Below, piece after piece: positions 21,137-33,060 of a DNA stretch of 64,000 nt (position 1 is its first letter; the number at the start of each line of letters is the position of its first letter). The notes beneath the pieces are model-generated. The model saw only the letters and a list, made by a program, of their open reading frames with translations, was not told where the DNA came from and did no database searches. The position numbers and the translations under genes are program-made. The stretch spans positions 124,001 through 188,000 of the forward strand of contig JARGSG010000093.1 in NCBI GenBank assembly GCA_030374805.1. The letters are read 5' to 3'. The DNA comes from Gracilaria gracilis. Its lineage: Eukaryota > Rhodophyta > Florideophyceae > Gracilariales > Gracilariaceae.

Positions 21137-22192
21137 TCACATCCTTTCAGATTCGTCTGCTGCAACACCGTTTCCAGAGAAACCTGGCGCGTCATAGCCT
21201 TTTTCCAACATTAAGACCATTTCCTCAGCTCTACGTATCTCCATGCAACATTTAAGCAACTCTTTCAACTTGCCTCCAATCACCTCTCTCTCATGAAGAT
21301 CATGATGAAGAGCATATTCCACCAAAGAATTCTCTACACTTGTAGGGTGGCCAGTGTCACGCAAAGCACATATCTTTCGATTCCAAATGATAACTGAAGC
21401 TTTAAGCAAAGATGAATTCTGGTGAGCCGGAAAACTCTTAAGCAAAACATATTCAGCATCATTTTGGGCAGTAGCGTCGACTCTTGATACATATAATTGG
21501 CGGTTGATTTGGGTTTCATCGATGCCACCCTGCGCTTCTTCATTTTGAGGTTGTAAAGGAACTGCACCAGTTGACGATGTAGTTCGGGGATATCCTTCGT
21601 ACTCGAATAGGCTGGGTTTGTACTGCTTCAGAAAAGGCCTTACCGCCGCCATTGTAGAATCAACATCAGAATGCTTTAGACCCCCAGCACGGTTATATCT
21701 TGCAAGTACTCTCCTCAAAGAGCCGAGAGTGTCTGGGCGATCTGGATCTGAAAACTTAACTGCCCCAAATACTTACGAACGTCGCTTAACAATTTGACCG
21801 TCACGCTTAATGATTCTCCTTGGTAAACAACGTTGATTCGCGGAAGCCAAATAAGCCCCCTTCGCAACCCCAATGATGACCCGAATGCTGAGCCTATTTT
21901 CTTTCTTCAATATCAACTCGATCACTTCCATCAATGGTCCATCATTGATATTCGCTCGTATGTAATCGTTTTTCGACGCCTCACAGAAAAGGGAATTGAC
22001 AATCTCTTCGACATTTAGTGTAAGGCGAACTCGTGTTTCAGAGACTCTACGCTGTGCTTGCCTTCTCAAACTCGAGGCACTAGTTCCTGGCGCACTCAAA
22101 TTCGTAGCAAATCGTCCACGGTTGCGAAAGCTATTCCGAGCGTGAATCTGGCTCCGGGAAAGACTTTCCCTGGAAAAGAGATTTGGGGGCAT
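21137..22192 (-). pseudogene. Unknown protein convergent with the DUF7869-like gene, one internal stop
   Basis: From ATG 22,192 the frame runs 139 codons to a TAA (21,775-21,773). It continues in the same frame, without a start, to a TGA at 21,137, about 350 codons in all. The N-terminal part is Arg-rich (SSLRRQAQRRVSETRVRLTL), and the C-terminal half is helical and acidic (KLKELLKCCMEIRRAEEMVL). No named domain is recognised. It ends about 170 bp from the end of the DUF7869-like pseudogene, tail to tail, so it may be the second gene of the same transposon. A GTAAGT...TTTTCAG pair spans the stop, but the implied intron is only 29 nt and would break the frame. I prefer a single nonsense mutation. 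Confidence 0.5.
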
Positions 22193-22805
22193 GCAGTGCT
22201 ACAACGCTGAAGATCAAAACACGGCGAAAGATCGTAAACCTTGTAACAAAAGATCTTTTGGCGTTACTATGGGAAGATTTCCATACAAGAGTTTAGTTTG
22301 GAGGAGGCAAAGAGAGACGATGTGAAGGTAGCTTTGGGAGTAGTGCTCGAAGTCGTCCGGCCTGCACAATGAGCTGAAAAGGAGGTTTGTTTTAAACGAT
22401 ATGGGAGGGAAAGTTTTGCGCGAGTGAAGCGCAAGTATCCTTTGGAGGATATTATTGCTGTGCCAATTTGATGGGACGCCTTCGATTCTCCAAAGGTTTG
22501 ATTGAGGTGATTCACTGGACCGAGGCGTGCTTGAACGCCCCGCAATCTGTCGCAATCTCCCAGCGCCGCCATTTCTACCAAATCCTTACAGTGTAGCCTC
22601 AAGCCTCAAGGCCATGAAAATTCCATGTCTCCACCAAAAACTCATGGTATATTGAGTGTTCATTTTCGTTGTTTCCGTGTACAGCTCTGACTTATTCTGC
22701 CGCCACTCCCTCTGACAATTCCATGAGGATTTTCTTCCTCCAATTAATGTTTTCCTGCCCTTTTATGGGAAGCACTTTAAACGTCCATTACTTGTTGTTT
22801 AATGA

Positions 22806-23173
22806 CGTCTGTGTTCTCGGAAATGGAATTTCACGTTCAAAAATGCTGGTTTTGGTGACCGATTATCTGGTGACTTTTTCCAATTTTTTCCGATATTTGG
22901 GTTCGATATGAAGAAATACGTATTTGGTGTGCTGTTTTGATATTCAAAATTTGCAGTTCTGAAAACTCGCCAGTTTTACAATTTCAAATATGCTAGTTAT
23001 GGAACTGGGAAATTTCTAGAACTGCAAATATTGAATGTCAAACTAGGAAACCAAATACGTATTTCCTCATATCCAACCCAAATATCGGAAAAAATTTGGA
23101 AAAAGTCACCAGATAATTGGTCACCAAAACTAGCATTTTTGAATGTGAAATTCCATTTCCGAGAACACAGACG
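22806..23173. repeat. 368-bp foldback (MITE-like) element
   Basis: The termini are CGTCTGTGTTCTCGGAAATG and its reverse complement. Arms of about 150 bp pair with few mismatches around a centre near 22,985. Paired landmarks are CCGATATTTGGGT, AAATACGTATTT, and the GGTGACC / GGTCACC stretches. No coding capacity. Similarity stops exactly at the termini, as expected for a non-autonomous DNA transposon. No clear target duplication was found. It is unrelated in sequence to the 435-bp MITE family. Confidence 0.75.
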
Positions 23174-24119
23174 GAGTTCTGCCTGGGGTTTAGCGCAGTC
23201 TCGTAAATCCCAAAGGGAGCTACGCCGAGCTAAAGCGTGCTCCCTCGAAGTGGTTTGTGGGCAGTGCGAAGCCACGTAGAGGAAGGTTGTGTCACGATTC
23301 CGAGGGCCGTCAACGGTAATGTGCGCTCGAGCACGTATATTTATTGTTGGGTTTGAGATGCAGAAGTAGGGGTGAATTCCGGTCGGTGCTGTGTTTTGAG
23401 TAAACCAAATCTTGTTCTTTCCTTCTGGGACGCTATTGTTATATGTGTTTGCTCACTCTCGGACTTTGCTCAGAGCTATTATTGGAGTCAGTTAGAGAGA
23501 AAGAGCCAGTGTCAGAAGCGTGACCCTTCTTTTTTTTGTGCCTTGTTGAATTAAGGTTCGGACAATTACTGTGGGGTGCCTTAAATTTTTGAAAAGTTTC
23601 CAAGACCCATTTTGAAAAGGTACTTCCTTGCCCGGAGTTCTTGGGATAATGTCCACAAAGCTGTCTCTGGCTCTTCGTTCCGCACTTCCAAAAGCAGATT
23701 GGTGAAACAATAACGTAGGGGGTATCACAAGCAAAACACTAAGAGTCGGACAATGGACGCGAAAAAGACTAAACTGTCCTCGGGTTAAACAGTTCTGGAC
23801 GCAATTCAATCGATTTTATTTCAGCGCAGCCAATAACATTTGGCCTGAAATAGCCTTCAAGTCCTCTCAGACCCGGATTTCAAATCCTTCCAAACCTAAC
23901 CTCGCCACACGCTCCATGTGAGCGGGTGCAAATTTTAATTTTGCAATTGCCACTCTCTCCCTCAACAAAAAAACCAACAAAACAAGCTCGTCGTAATATT
24001 CGGCGCGGTAGCCCGCGCAATTTTTCTCAAATCGCTTGCGTGCCTCGCTTTTTGCCATTCGTATATTCACGACTTCTGTAAATATTGCAAACTATTTTTC
24101 TCTCTGTTTCTTATGCTCC
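23174..24119. other. No gene firmly recognised
   Basis: Short frames only. A minus-strand frame at 23,867-24,070 (RKRFEKNCAGYRAEYYDELV) has protein-like composition and could be the last part of the pogo-like pseudogene that lies upstream on the same strand. Confidence 0.3.
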
Positions 24120-25702
24120 TGCTTTCTTTGCGTTTCTTAATTTTCCAGCAACTCAATGGCTTTCTAAGATGTGAACAAAGCTCTTGAAGATGTATCAAGA
24201 GAACCGGAATTTATCAGTTTTGATTCTTCTAGTATTTCCAAGCTCGTCACGCAGGGACGTTCATCTAATATCTTCATCATGCCTTCAAAAGATGCAACTC
24301 TTGTAACTTTGGACGATCTCTAGAGAAGAGATTTTGAAAAAAAGCGAAACTCATCCAGTAGACAAAATACTGTAGCATGGAAACCAACTTTAATGTTCTC
24401 TGCTGTGAACGTGTCTTCATACTCATTAGTAATCAATTTGCAGATATGAAAATCATACAATACGCGTTCGGCTCCAACAACCTGTTCTACTGATTGCGCC
24501 AGGTTCCGGAGTCGGTTCTTGAAAGAGAGAAACACGGCCATATCCAATGGTTGCGTAGTTTCGTTAGTATGCGATGAAAAAGAGTACGCGATGATGCCGT
24601 TCATTCGGAATTTTTTTCTAGCACGCCAATCGAAAGGTGTGACCGTTTTCTATCATATAATAGAAGAACCTTGAGCCTATACTCTCGAAGATCTTCTGTA
24701 TTTTTGATGATTTAGGTGGCCTACGTCAAGAAGTTCCACGATTCTACTGAAGCTACGTTCATCTTCCCGTGAATGTAGGAACTCCTGGGAACATTTCTGA
24801 GATTCACTGGCTCTGTTCCTTCCCTTCTTCTCTGTAGGTTGTTGTGCGATACCAAATTCCACTTCTTTGAAACACAAACAATGGCCGTTTAAGATCTCTA
24901 TTGCCGTGTACGCGTGCTAAAATGGTGATCCGATTGACATTCTTGGAGGATGCGTCAGGATCTAGAAGCTTTTGTTCCCGCAGGGATTACGAGTTCTGTT
25001 CATGCCAAGCTGACATCTCCGTTTCGTCTACATTTACCACGCGCTTGGCGTCAATGTTATGGTCGTGGATGATGTGCTCCAGGCAAGTGAAGTGTGTCAT
25101 TACACACTCCCCATTTGTTGCTCGGTATCGAACGGCATTCTGCCTTTGAACAGCGCAGTATGTGATCTTGTCTGAGTGCCCTCTTTCGAAAGCTCGACAG
25201 AATTTCACGCCTGATCTGTGATTGCGAGAGCGAATGCAACTACGTCTACACCCCTGAAGTTCTTCGACTAACATTTGCAAGAGTCTTTAAAATTTGTTAG
25301 ATTCAGAGGCTCTTGCCAGAAAGCATAATCTTTCCGGACGATGCAGATCAGTTTCCGTCCAACTAATATCAGCGATCTACCAAACGTAATGGCGGGTTTA
25401 GTTTTATCTTCGTGATTTTATCTGTGCCATAATGTACTCGCAGGTACTCCAACTTGGTCGGCTGCTTTCCTAAAGAAGAATCCACGGCGAACCAGTTTCT
25501 TGCCCCGGCGGTACCATCTGTCATTGTCCAGGAAACGCGGCCGAACTTGAAGATCAAGAACGATGTTACCCGCTGAGGCAAAAATTCGACGCATGGTTGA
25601 TGGTGGAGGTTGGATTGGATTTGTTGGGATTGGTTGTATTCGGTGTGGTCTTATTCCTGGGAAAATACGTGCTAAAGACGAGAGGGGTCGCCTTTTATGC
25701 AA
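24120..25702 (-). pseudogene. Pogo-like DDE_1 transposase
   Basis: The pieces follow transposase order on the minus strand. The N-terminal HTH region is at 25,702-25,418 (RGFFFRKAADQVGVPASTLW). The first catalytic motif is RVVNVDETEMSA near 25.0 kb. A second motif LLLYDRKRSHLSIG lies near 24.64 kb. At 24,604-24,320 come AYSFSSHTNETTQPLDMAVF and LSFKNRLRN. The C-terminal tail GSLDTSSRALFTS lies near 24.2 kb, close to the tails of the other pogo-like copies. At least three frame changes and several stops separate the pieces. The element is about as decayed as the copy at 15.7 kb but keeps the catalytic Asp residues I can see. Confidence 0.7.
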
Positions 25703-26170
25703 CGGGATTTCCCACCGAAGCTGCGTTGTTTAGTCTTTCGAGTCTCGTGGGATTGAAAAACTTTCTATATAGCCCTTAATTTTAGGCATGGACTAGATTT
25801 TTGTTAACTTTTGAAGTGAATAGATATGGTTTGAATGTGGGAGATGTTTTCTGGGTGGGAGATACTAGGTTTTTGTGGCTCCTTGCTGGTATTTGGTGAT
25901 TGTGGCCGGTTCTTTTGATGCATAGAACATGGGCATTGGTTTCAAAATGAGAAAGGCTGCGTTTATGTAACGAGAAAACCACGAGACTTTCAATCTTACA
26001 GGGGGTTTGCGAAGGAGAAGGACACTACAGCTGAAGTTTGGCTGTCAAAAAATGCGCCTGCAGGGCTGTCTCGCTTCGCGTGGCAGCGGTTGTTTACGAT
26101 AGGAATCTACTCCTATTCTAGAGCACTCATTAACTTGTGTGCCGAGGTTAGAAATTTGTATGTTGGAGGT
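25703..26170. other. No gene recognised
   Basis: About 470 bp between the pogo-like pseudogene and the hexamer repeat. No domain or repeat was seen. Confidence 0.35.
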
Positions 26171-26990
26171 GATACTGTTGTATCTTCAACAAGAGGTTTC
26201 TATCGCTCTTGCTACCGCTGTCTTTTTTACCTCCACTCTGGCTACGAAAGCCACTCTCTGAGCTGCTATCTGTATTGCTGTCGTCGCCACCGAGACTACT
26301 GTCACAACTAGGACTGCTGTCATCGCTGGGACTGATATCGTCGCAGCCGCTGTCTACGTCGCTCACGTTTTAACTGCAACAGCTGCTGTCACTAACGCAG
26401 CCGCAGTCGCCGCAACTTTTGCCTTTGCCTCTCTCTCGCTGCACCGCCGCTATCGCTGCTGCCGTAGTGGCTGATTTTGCCATCTCTCTCGCTGTCAACG
26501 CTTCCATTTCTGTTGCCGCTGTGGCTGCTGCTTCCACCGCGGCTGCTGTTGCCACTGCTGAGTTTGTTGCCAGCGCGGGTGCTGTCACCCCCGGAGCTGT
26601 TGTCCCGGGCGGGACTGCTTCTCTTTCTGATACTGTTGTGAGTGCCACAACCGCTGTCTCTCTTGCAAGCTCTCCTGCTGGCCCAAGCGCTGTAGCTGTC
26701 GTTATCACTGTGATGTTTGCACCAACTCCTCCTTATTTTGTCGTTGTCACTGCCGCTGTAGCTCCTTGGCTCCCCCACTTTTACTCCTACTGCTACTGCA
26801 GCTGTCACAACCGTGGCTGCTGTCATTATGGATGCCGTATGCGCTCCTGCTCTCGCTTTCGTTGTTGTTTCCCGCTCTCGTTGTTGCCCCTGATGTTCCT
26901 CTTGGAACCGCTTTCTTTCTCGCTGTCACTTTTGCTTCCGCTGTTGCAGCCTCTTTCACTGTCGCTACCACAGGTTCTTGTGGGTGCAAC
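26171..26990. repeat. Degenerate GCTGTC-type hexamer repeat
   Basis: About 0.8 kb built from variants of GCTGTC, GCTGCT, ACTGCC and related triplet pairs, so long frames stay open on both strands (for example 232 codons from 26,419, Ala/Val/Ser-rich). The composition follows the repeat rather than any protein family, so I do not call a gene. It ends about 290 bp before the Gypsy 5' LTR. Confidence 0.7.
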
Positions 26991-27280
26991 GTCATTATAC
27001 GCAACGCAAATCAATTTTTTACTACTATTAAGTGATTTCAAGCCACAAACTTCTTACAAAATACTCTTCCTCTTCATTAAATTGATATGTATTGGCTATC
27101 TGGGTCGTCCACGATAGATACAGCTTTCATTATGGCGTCGTTGGGAGTGCAAATTGGTGCGTTGCAGACGTGAGAAAAAGGATCTGTGGAATTATGAGGG
27201 CGTTGGCGGTTGGAACCCCTCTTGAGGAATGATTTCGTTCTATTTAGTGCTCTTCCCCCAAGCCCATTATTGATATTATC

Positions 27281-28028
27281 TGTAGCATTCGAGATGCATG
27301 AGAATTCGTCATTGCGAAACGATACAAGTCTATTTCGGCGCTCATACTAAATGAGTGAGAATCGGGCTCGTTATCCAGAAGTTATGAGAAAGGATGCTTG
27401 CTGGGGAGATGTGAAATGGAGATTTTTGCAGGGATACTGCTTAGCAGTGCACCTATAGTGACCGCCGCCAAATAGTTTTAACTCTTTATTTTAGAATTAG
27501 ACTATAGTGGCACGCCATGCATAGGCAAATTACAGTGCAAATCTATTCGGCCCGCCAGCCTAGTAAAATGGAAAGAGCGCAGGTGAGGACGGCGGAGACC
27601 AATTAACAACCAACTACCTACCCAAGTGGTAATCTTTGGAATCCTAGAGTCGCTGTGGGCTACGGAGCACCTATAGAATCAGTGCTTGGCCGCACCTGAG
27701 CTCTAGCTTCTGCCCCGAGGATCTCCTCCCCTGTTGCAGTGTTTTAGTCTGTCTTATGCGGTGTGTGCTGTGAGTCGTGTGTATTTTGTGTGTTTTGCGT
27801 GTTTTGGCCACAGGACTGTCCAATCGAGGATCACCCGGACGTTTATCCGTACCTCAGTGCCGGGCGCCCCGTCTTGACCATACGTGACTTAGTTGATGCT
27901 CCTTTTCACCGTACTCACACCTTAGTTCTAGGCCCGTCCCTGGCAAGGCGACACCCTTCCTGTGCGGTCGTTTCCGAGGTTTTCCACCCGCTACCAAGGA
28001 GCTCTGCACCTGCTAGTGGTATAACACA
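27281..28028 (+). repeat. 5' LTR of the Gypsy chromovirus
   Basis: 748 bp, TG...CA. It is homologous along its whole length to 38,049-38,796. The sequence directly after it (TAAAGTGATCTCCCGACC) should hold the primer binding site, but I could not match it to a TGG-initiated tRNA complement. Confidence 0.93.
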
Positions 28029-28371
28029 TAAAGTGATCTCCCGACCTATAAATTTTTAGTACATCTGAGTACTTGAATATTGACAAGTTTAGCACCAGTC
28101 GCTGTACCTAGCACGCCTTTGAATCCACATACGAACATTGTACGGGCACAGTTGATCGCGAAATCTAAGTTGAAGCCGTCGTCACGGAAGTCTTTGGAGT
28201 CAGAGGACCCTAAGACCGGGACCTTACGGTTTCCTTGTTTCGTCAGTTGTGCGAGGCTGTTAACACAATATTTTTGTCGGAAATTGGCTATCTTTATCGA
28301 TCCTGTTGGTTGAAATCGATTGCGATCGCCTGTTTTCTTTTACGCTTTTGTAATTGATCTGCAACACCAGA

Positions 28372-30330
28372 ATGAGTTCGGTCAATATGCAGACAAGAAG
28401 CCGCTCAAGCGCACGTAAGCCTGAGACGGCAGCCCCACGTTTAGCCACCTCCACAGAAGCTGGCAATCGTTTGTATGAACAAGCGATGGAGTTGAGATCC
28501 GCAGGAGGTGCAGGAGCGTCTTATGACGTACCGACGACCATTGTCCAAGATGCAACTACCGCAAAGGGACTTGAAGTCACGGAAAGTAATGCTTTGCGAG
28601 CAGAATTGCAGAAGTTCCGGGCGGAATCTGCGACACAGAAGTTCCGTCTGGAGGAGATGGAGAGTCAAGTTAACTTGCTGGGATCGTCTTTGGAGACGTT
28701 AAGATGGGAACACATAGCCCTGAAGAACAAAAAAGAAGAAACCGATCGAATGGGTGACACAGTTCGAACCATCCGGGAAGATCCTAATCGTTTATTAGAA
28801 GAGCAGAGAAATGCCACTGGAGCCTTACAGGCACCACAAGTCACTGTCGAGGAGGTTCTTTTTCGTGTCAATCCCCGCTTGGAGCGTTTGGAGACTGTGA
28901 TAAACGCACCGGTATTAATCCAGCACTCTGACAATCAGGAAGTTGAGCCCTTTCATGCTGAAGCACAGTTATTCAAAGAGAAATCGAAGATTCAAAAGCG
29001 TTCTTCTAAACGTTCGAAATCGAGAAAGATCGCAAGGAGACATGACTCGGAGGACGAGGAGGAAGATTCCGATGGGTCGGACACGTATTCGACGGACTCA
29101 GAAGATTCCGACGAAGATATTTCATCTGAGGATGATAGCTCGAGCGAAGAGGATACTCGAAGGTCAAGAAAAAAGAAGGGTGGTAACTCACCAAAGCGCC
29201 CTGAAAAGAGGTCCCCCTATCGAGGTTTGAAGAAACTTCCGTGTACCGATCCGCTTTATCGGAAGATAATGAACTACCTTACGTATCTGCTGAAAGGCCG
29301 AAGAAAGAAGCAATCTGGTGGCGAGACGGCGAAGGTGAAGTATCACATCAGGCGTTTGAAGATTGGGCTGGGTGATCTTTCGTGTAACGGAAAGGACCCC
29401 ATACTCATGTTCGAGTTCTTGAGTCGCTTTGTGACGGAGTCGGACACCCTTGATATGAGTGAAGCTCAAGGTTTTTTCGCTTTACCACAATTTCACTCGG
29501 GGTTTGCTCTGGAACAGTACCGTGCTGTAAGTCGTTCATTCACTGTTGAGGAAGGTGGAGTCACCTGTTGGCCAGAAGCCGTGCAGTATTTTCTGCGTAG
29601 TTATGCGACATCGAACCCTATTCGTTAAGCAATCCTGAATCTTAGGGATGTTATCCAAAAGCTTGGTGAGAAGGAAGTCGAATAGAGTTCAAGGTCGAAC
29701 AATGCAGCCACAGGTTATGGCAACGTTCACTCAACGGAGAAGAAGATGACTCTTTTCGTAGATGGGTTGAACCCGACTATCAAGTCCTTGGTAGCCCGTG
29801 CCGGGGAGAAACATGCTCGGGTCAACTTTCTTGAACTAGTGCAGTACGCGTAAGCTGAAGGCGAGGCCATACGCGCACGTCGTGGAGGTACTTTTTTCTT
29901 GGGAAGATACGTGGTTGATCCCAAGCATCGTACTCGCTGGTGAAAACGAGGAAAAATCTTACACTTGGAATCTCCGGAGAACTCTCGGTTCTCCACGACT
30001 ACCCCTCGACAGACGATCAACACCTACGAGGACGCCCTACATTATCTGGGTCATCCAGAGGATTCCGTACCCACCACGGAATTGCCGTAGACTGAATCCT
30101 TACCAGAAGACGATCTGCTGGCGATAGAGCATTGCAGGTAACGTGGTAACACGATGGTTTCATCGCCTGCAGGATTCGCGTCAGCGAAGCCTGGATGGGT
30201 GGATACCCGCGGAATGTATCAACCCCATGGCCATTTGAGCAGAGAGGGCCTGATTTGTTACATTTCTTATGGGAAACATCATCTGTCATCAGAGTATAGT
30301 CTCCCAACAAAGGGTTTATATTGATCCGTC
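28372..30330 (+). pseudogene. Gypsy gag-like protein
   Basis: From ATG 28,372 the first frame encodes 418 aa to 29,628. It has an N-terminal Ser/Arg stretch, a coiled coil over about residues 60-190, a very acidic region (DSEDEEEDSDGSDTYSTDSE), basic patches, and a capsid-like helical region (KVKYHIRRLKIGLGDLSCNG, FEFLSRFVTESDTL). After stops, gag-like sequence continues to a degenerate zinc knuckle near 30.25 kb (LICYISYGKHHLSSEYS), where two of three expected Cys are Ser and Tyr. Gag would package the RNA. It is non-functional here because of at least four stops and the lost knuckle. Confidence 0.75.
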
Positions 30331-30779
30331 TCGAATTATGAAGCCCTTTCGGAGGCAGAACGAGCGCGAGTGCTAAGCAAGTCGTACTGGAAGGCCAAAG
30401 TTTGGGGAATCGCAGACAAAATTCTTTGGAACCAGGAAGGAATCAGAACGCTGACGCTTCACAGGTCGTTGCACTTAGAGGTGGAATAAACGCCCAGGTG
30501 GCGGAGGAGAATCCCTATCGTTCGGGAAACTAAACGAGCGAATCCTCAAGGGGCCGGTAGCGATCGATCCGATTTTACCGGCCGGGGTTACGACATTACC
30601 CTGCTCCCCGGAATTCCAGCCGAAGATACTTCTGAGACAGATAGGTCTTCGAATGTTGACAAACGAGTGCAGTTCGACTGTACCCTGAAGCGCCCTTGGA
30701 GACGATATGTGGGTCTGGAGAGACGAACGGACTACATCATGATAATTGCTCGTCGTAACTATAAGGTCTATGCAGATGT

Positions 30780-33060
30780 CCATAAATACCGTTCTCTCCT
30801 GTCACGCAGGCTCGCAGTGCCGAATACTGGTGCGGGGCCCAACTTTATCAGATTATCTGAGTTTGCTTTCTAACGAACGGATCCTAATCCAGTAATCACA
30901 GCTGCCCCGGATATCCGGGATGCTAACAAGAGGCCCATAAAGTCTCTTGGAATGATTCGCCTTATCGTTCAACTTGAAATCATGTTTTCATTCTATCATT
31001 CATCGTGTGTTCCACGCTAGTTGCGCCTGTAGTACTGAGATGTGATTATTGCGACCGCTTTGTGGAAGCAATCTGTCCGAAGAATGGGGAAGGTGAGTTA
31101 GAAGGTGAATCAACCGTACCGATTGTACGCAGACCGCTGCGAAGAGCTACCGCAGCAGTGCCATTACCTCCTACACAGGAATATAAGGCCACAAAAGGTA
31201 GAACTTTCCCGAAGATTTGAGTGTGCCAGATGGCAGTGATACCAACAAAATGTCAGGCATAGGTGTCAGTCTCTAAGGAATAACATGGACCCATCGTCAT
31301 TCAGCCGAATGCGGCACTACAATATATCCATGGACTAATGGTCGCTAATGGCATTTCATGGGTGGACCCGAAGAGACCCTTTCAGATTCTCGTAAGCAAC
31401 TTAGGCTCGAAAGAGTGTCTGCTACACATGAACCAGGTCGTTGGGACCGCGTTTGGACACCTTTCGGTGATAAAACCAACACATATTATGACAGCTGAGG
31501 TCTTGGGAATGCCTTCCCGGGCGAATCACGGCCGCCAAATGCACTCACGAGGAATGAAGACGTCACGAACGCCTCGAAAAAGGAAATATCGGAAGAAGAG
31601 ATGGCAAAGGCCCTCGAGGGCGTGAACGAGGGACACGTTCCGGAGGAGCATCGAGAAAGGTTGAGCTAACTACTGCTAAAGTTTTCACAAATTTGAAGAG
31701 GCCATGTCGGCCAAATCACCGCTACGGAGCACCACATATACTTGGTACCTGGTATCCAGCCTGTTGCTCAACCATCTTACACTGCAGGGCCACGCCCTCG
31801 TCAAATCGAGCAGGAACATGTTGAATTCATGCTTGAGAAGGGGATAATTGAACCAGCTTAGTCAGCAGGGGCCTCGCCCGTAGTACGGGTTTTAAAATCA
31901 GACAGATCTCTCCGCTTCTGTGTATACTATCGGAAGCAGAATGCAGCGACAGTGAGGGATACGTATCCATTACCGCCTATGGATGAATACATCGATATTT
32001 TGGGAGAAGCCAACTTGTTCACTACGCTTGATACCAACTGGGGATACTGGCAGGTGCCAATCGCTCCGAAAGACCGTGACAAGAGTGCATTCGTATGCTA
32101 CGCTGGACTGTATCGCTTTCAGCGAGTGCCTTTTGGTTTAACCAACGCCCCAGCCACCTTCCAGCGCGCTATCGTTATCATATTATCCCAGTAGAAGTGG
32201 AGAACTTGTCTGGTATATTTGGACGACATCATTGTCTTCAGTAAGAATATCGAATATCACTTCAACAATGCAGAGGAAATCCTCGCAAGGCTCGCTGAAG
32301 CTAAAATCACCTTGAAGATCAAGAAATGTGAATGATTTACCAAACAAGTAAATTACTTAGACCATAGGATCAACCCAGGAACTTTGGAGAAGAACGAAGT
32401 GCAGATCGCTGCTATTCGGGAAGCAAAGTGTCCGAAAACTCAGACTCAATTAAGTGCCTTCTTGGGGCTCTCTAACGTCTACAGAGGATTCTTTCCATGC
32501 TACTCACACATTGCAGCGCCTCTGAGCGCCTTACAAAAAAAACAACCTGTACAGTTGAATGAATTCGGGTAATCCGAAACAGAGGCGTTTGAGATTCTGA
32601 AACGAATGCTGATAACAGCCCCTGTCCTAAAACTCCCTAGATTGGATCTGCCCTATTTTTTTGACACGGATGCCAGTGAGTATCATGTTGGTTGTGCCCT
32701 CATTCAAACCCATGCAGATGGCAAACGCTATCCCTTCGGATACTGGTCACGATCGCTGCACCAAGCAGAGAAGAACTACTCCGTGTCAGAGAAGGAATTC
32801 CTTGCTGTGGTACGGACTCTCACGAGCCTACTTCCTTACCTTCAAGGGGTACATTTCGAGGTCAATACCGATCCCTTATGCTTGAGATGGCTCATGTCAA
32901 TTTCGGATCCTTCCAGACGTCTCATTCGATTGCATTTATGCCTTTCAGAATTCGACTTCACAAGCAATTATGAGAAGGGGACTGCTAACGTTCACGCCGA
33001 TGCGTTATCTCGACTCGAGACTCTGGGTGAAACCCAACTAGAGATCGACGACGATATACC
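30780..33060 (+). pseudogene. Gypsy protease, reverse transcriptase and RNase H
   Basis: The protease motif reads VPNTGAGPNFIRL near 30.82 kb, so the catalytic Asp of DTGA is Asn. The RT starts near 31.75 kb (QIEQEHVEFMLEKGIIEPA). It includes DTYPLPPMDEYIDILGEA, FTTLDTNWGYWQVPI, YRFQRVPFGLTNAPATFQRA and the intact catalytic loop VYLDDIIVFSKN near 32.22 kb. RNase H (32,606 onward) has FFDTDASEYHVGCAL, SEKEFLAVVRTL, and the terminal ANVHADALSRLE near 33.0 kb. In-frame stops lie at about 31,859 (TAG), 32,192 (TAG), 32,333 (TGA) and 32,570 (TAA). Apart from these most of RT is in one frame. Confidence 0.88.

Noticed and set aside
21748-21776. GTAAGT...TTTTCAG pair on the minus strand spanning the TAA of the unknown gene
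   Set aside because: The intron would be 29 nt, far below usual size, and removing it shifts the frame away from the continuation. The frame is already continuous through the TAA.
26419-27117. 232-codon Ala/Val/Ser-rich ORF
   Set aside because: Product of the hexamer repeat; overlapping long frames exist on the other strand and no domain is present.
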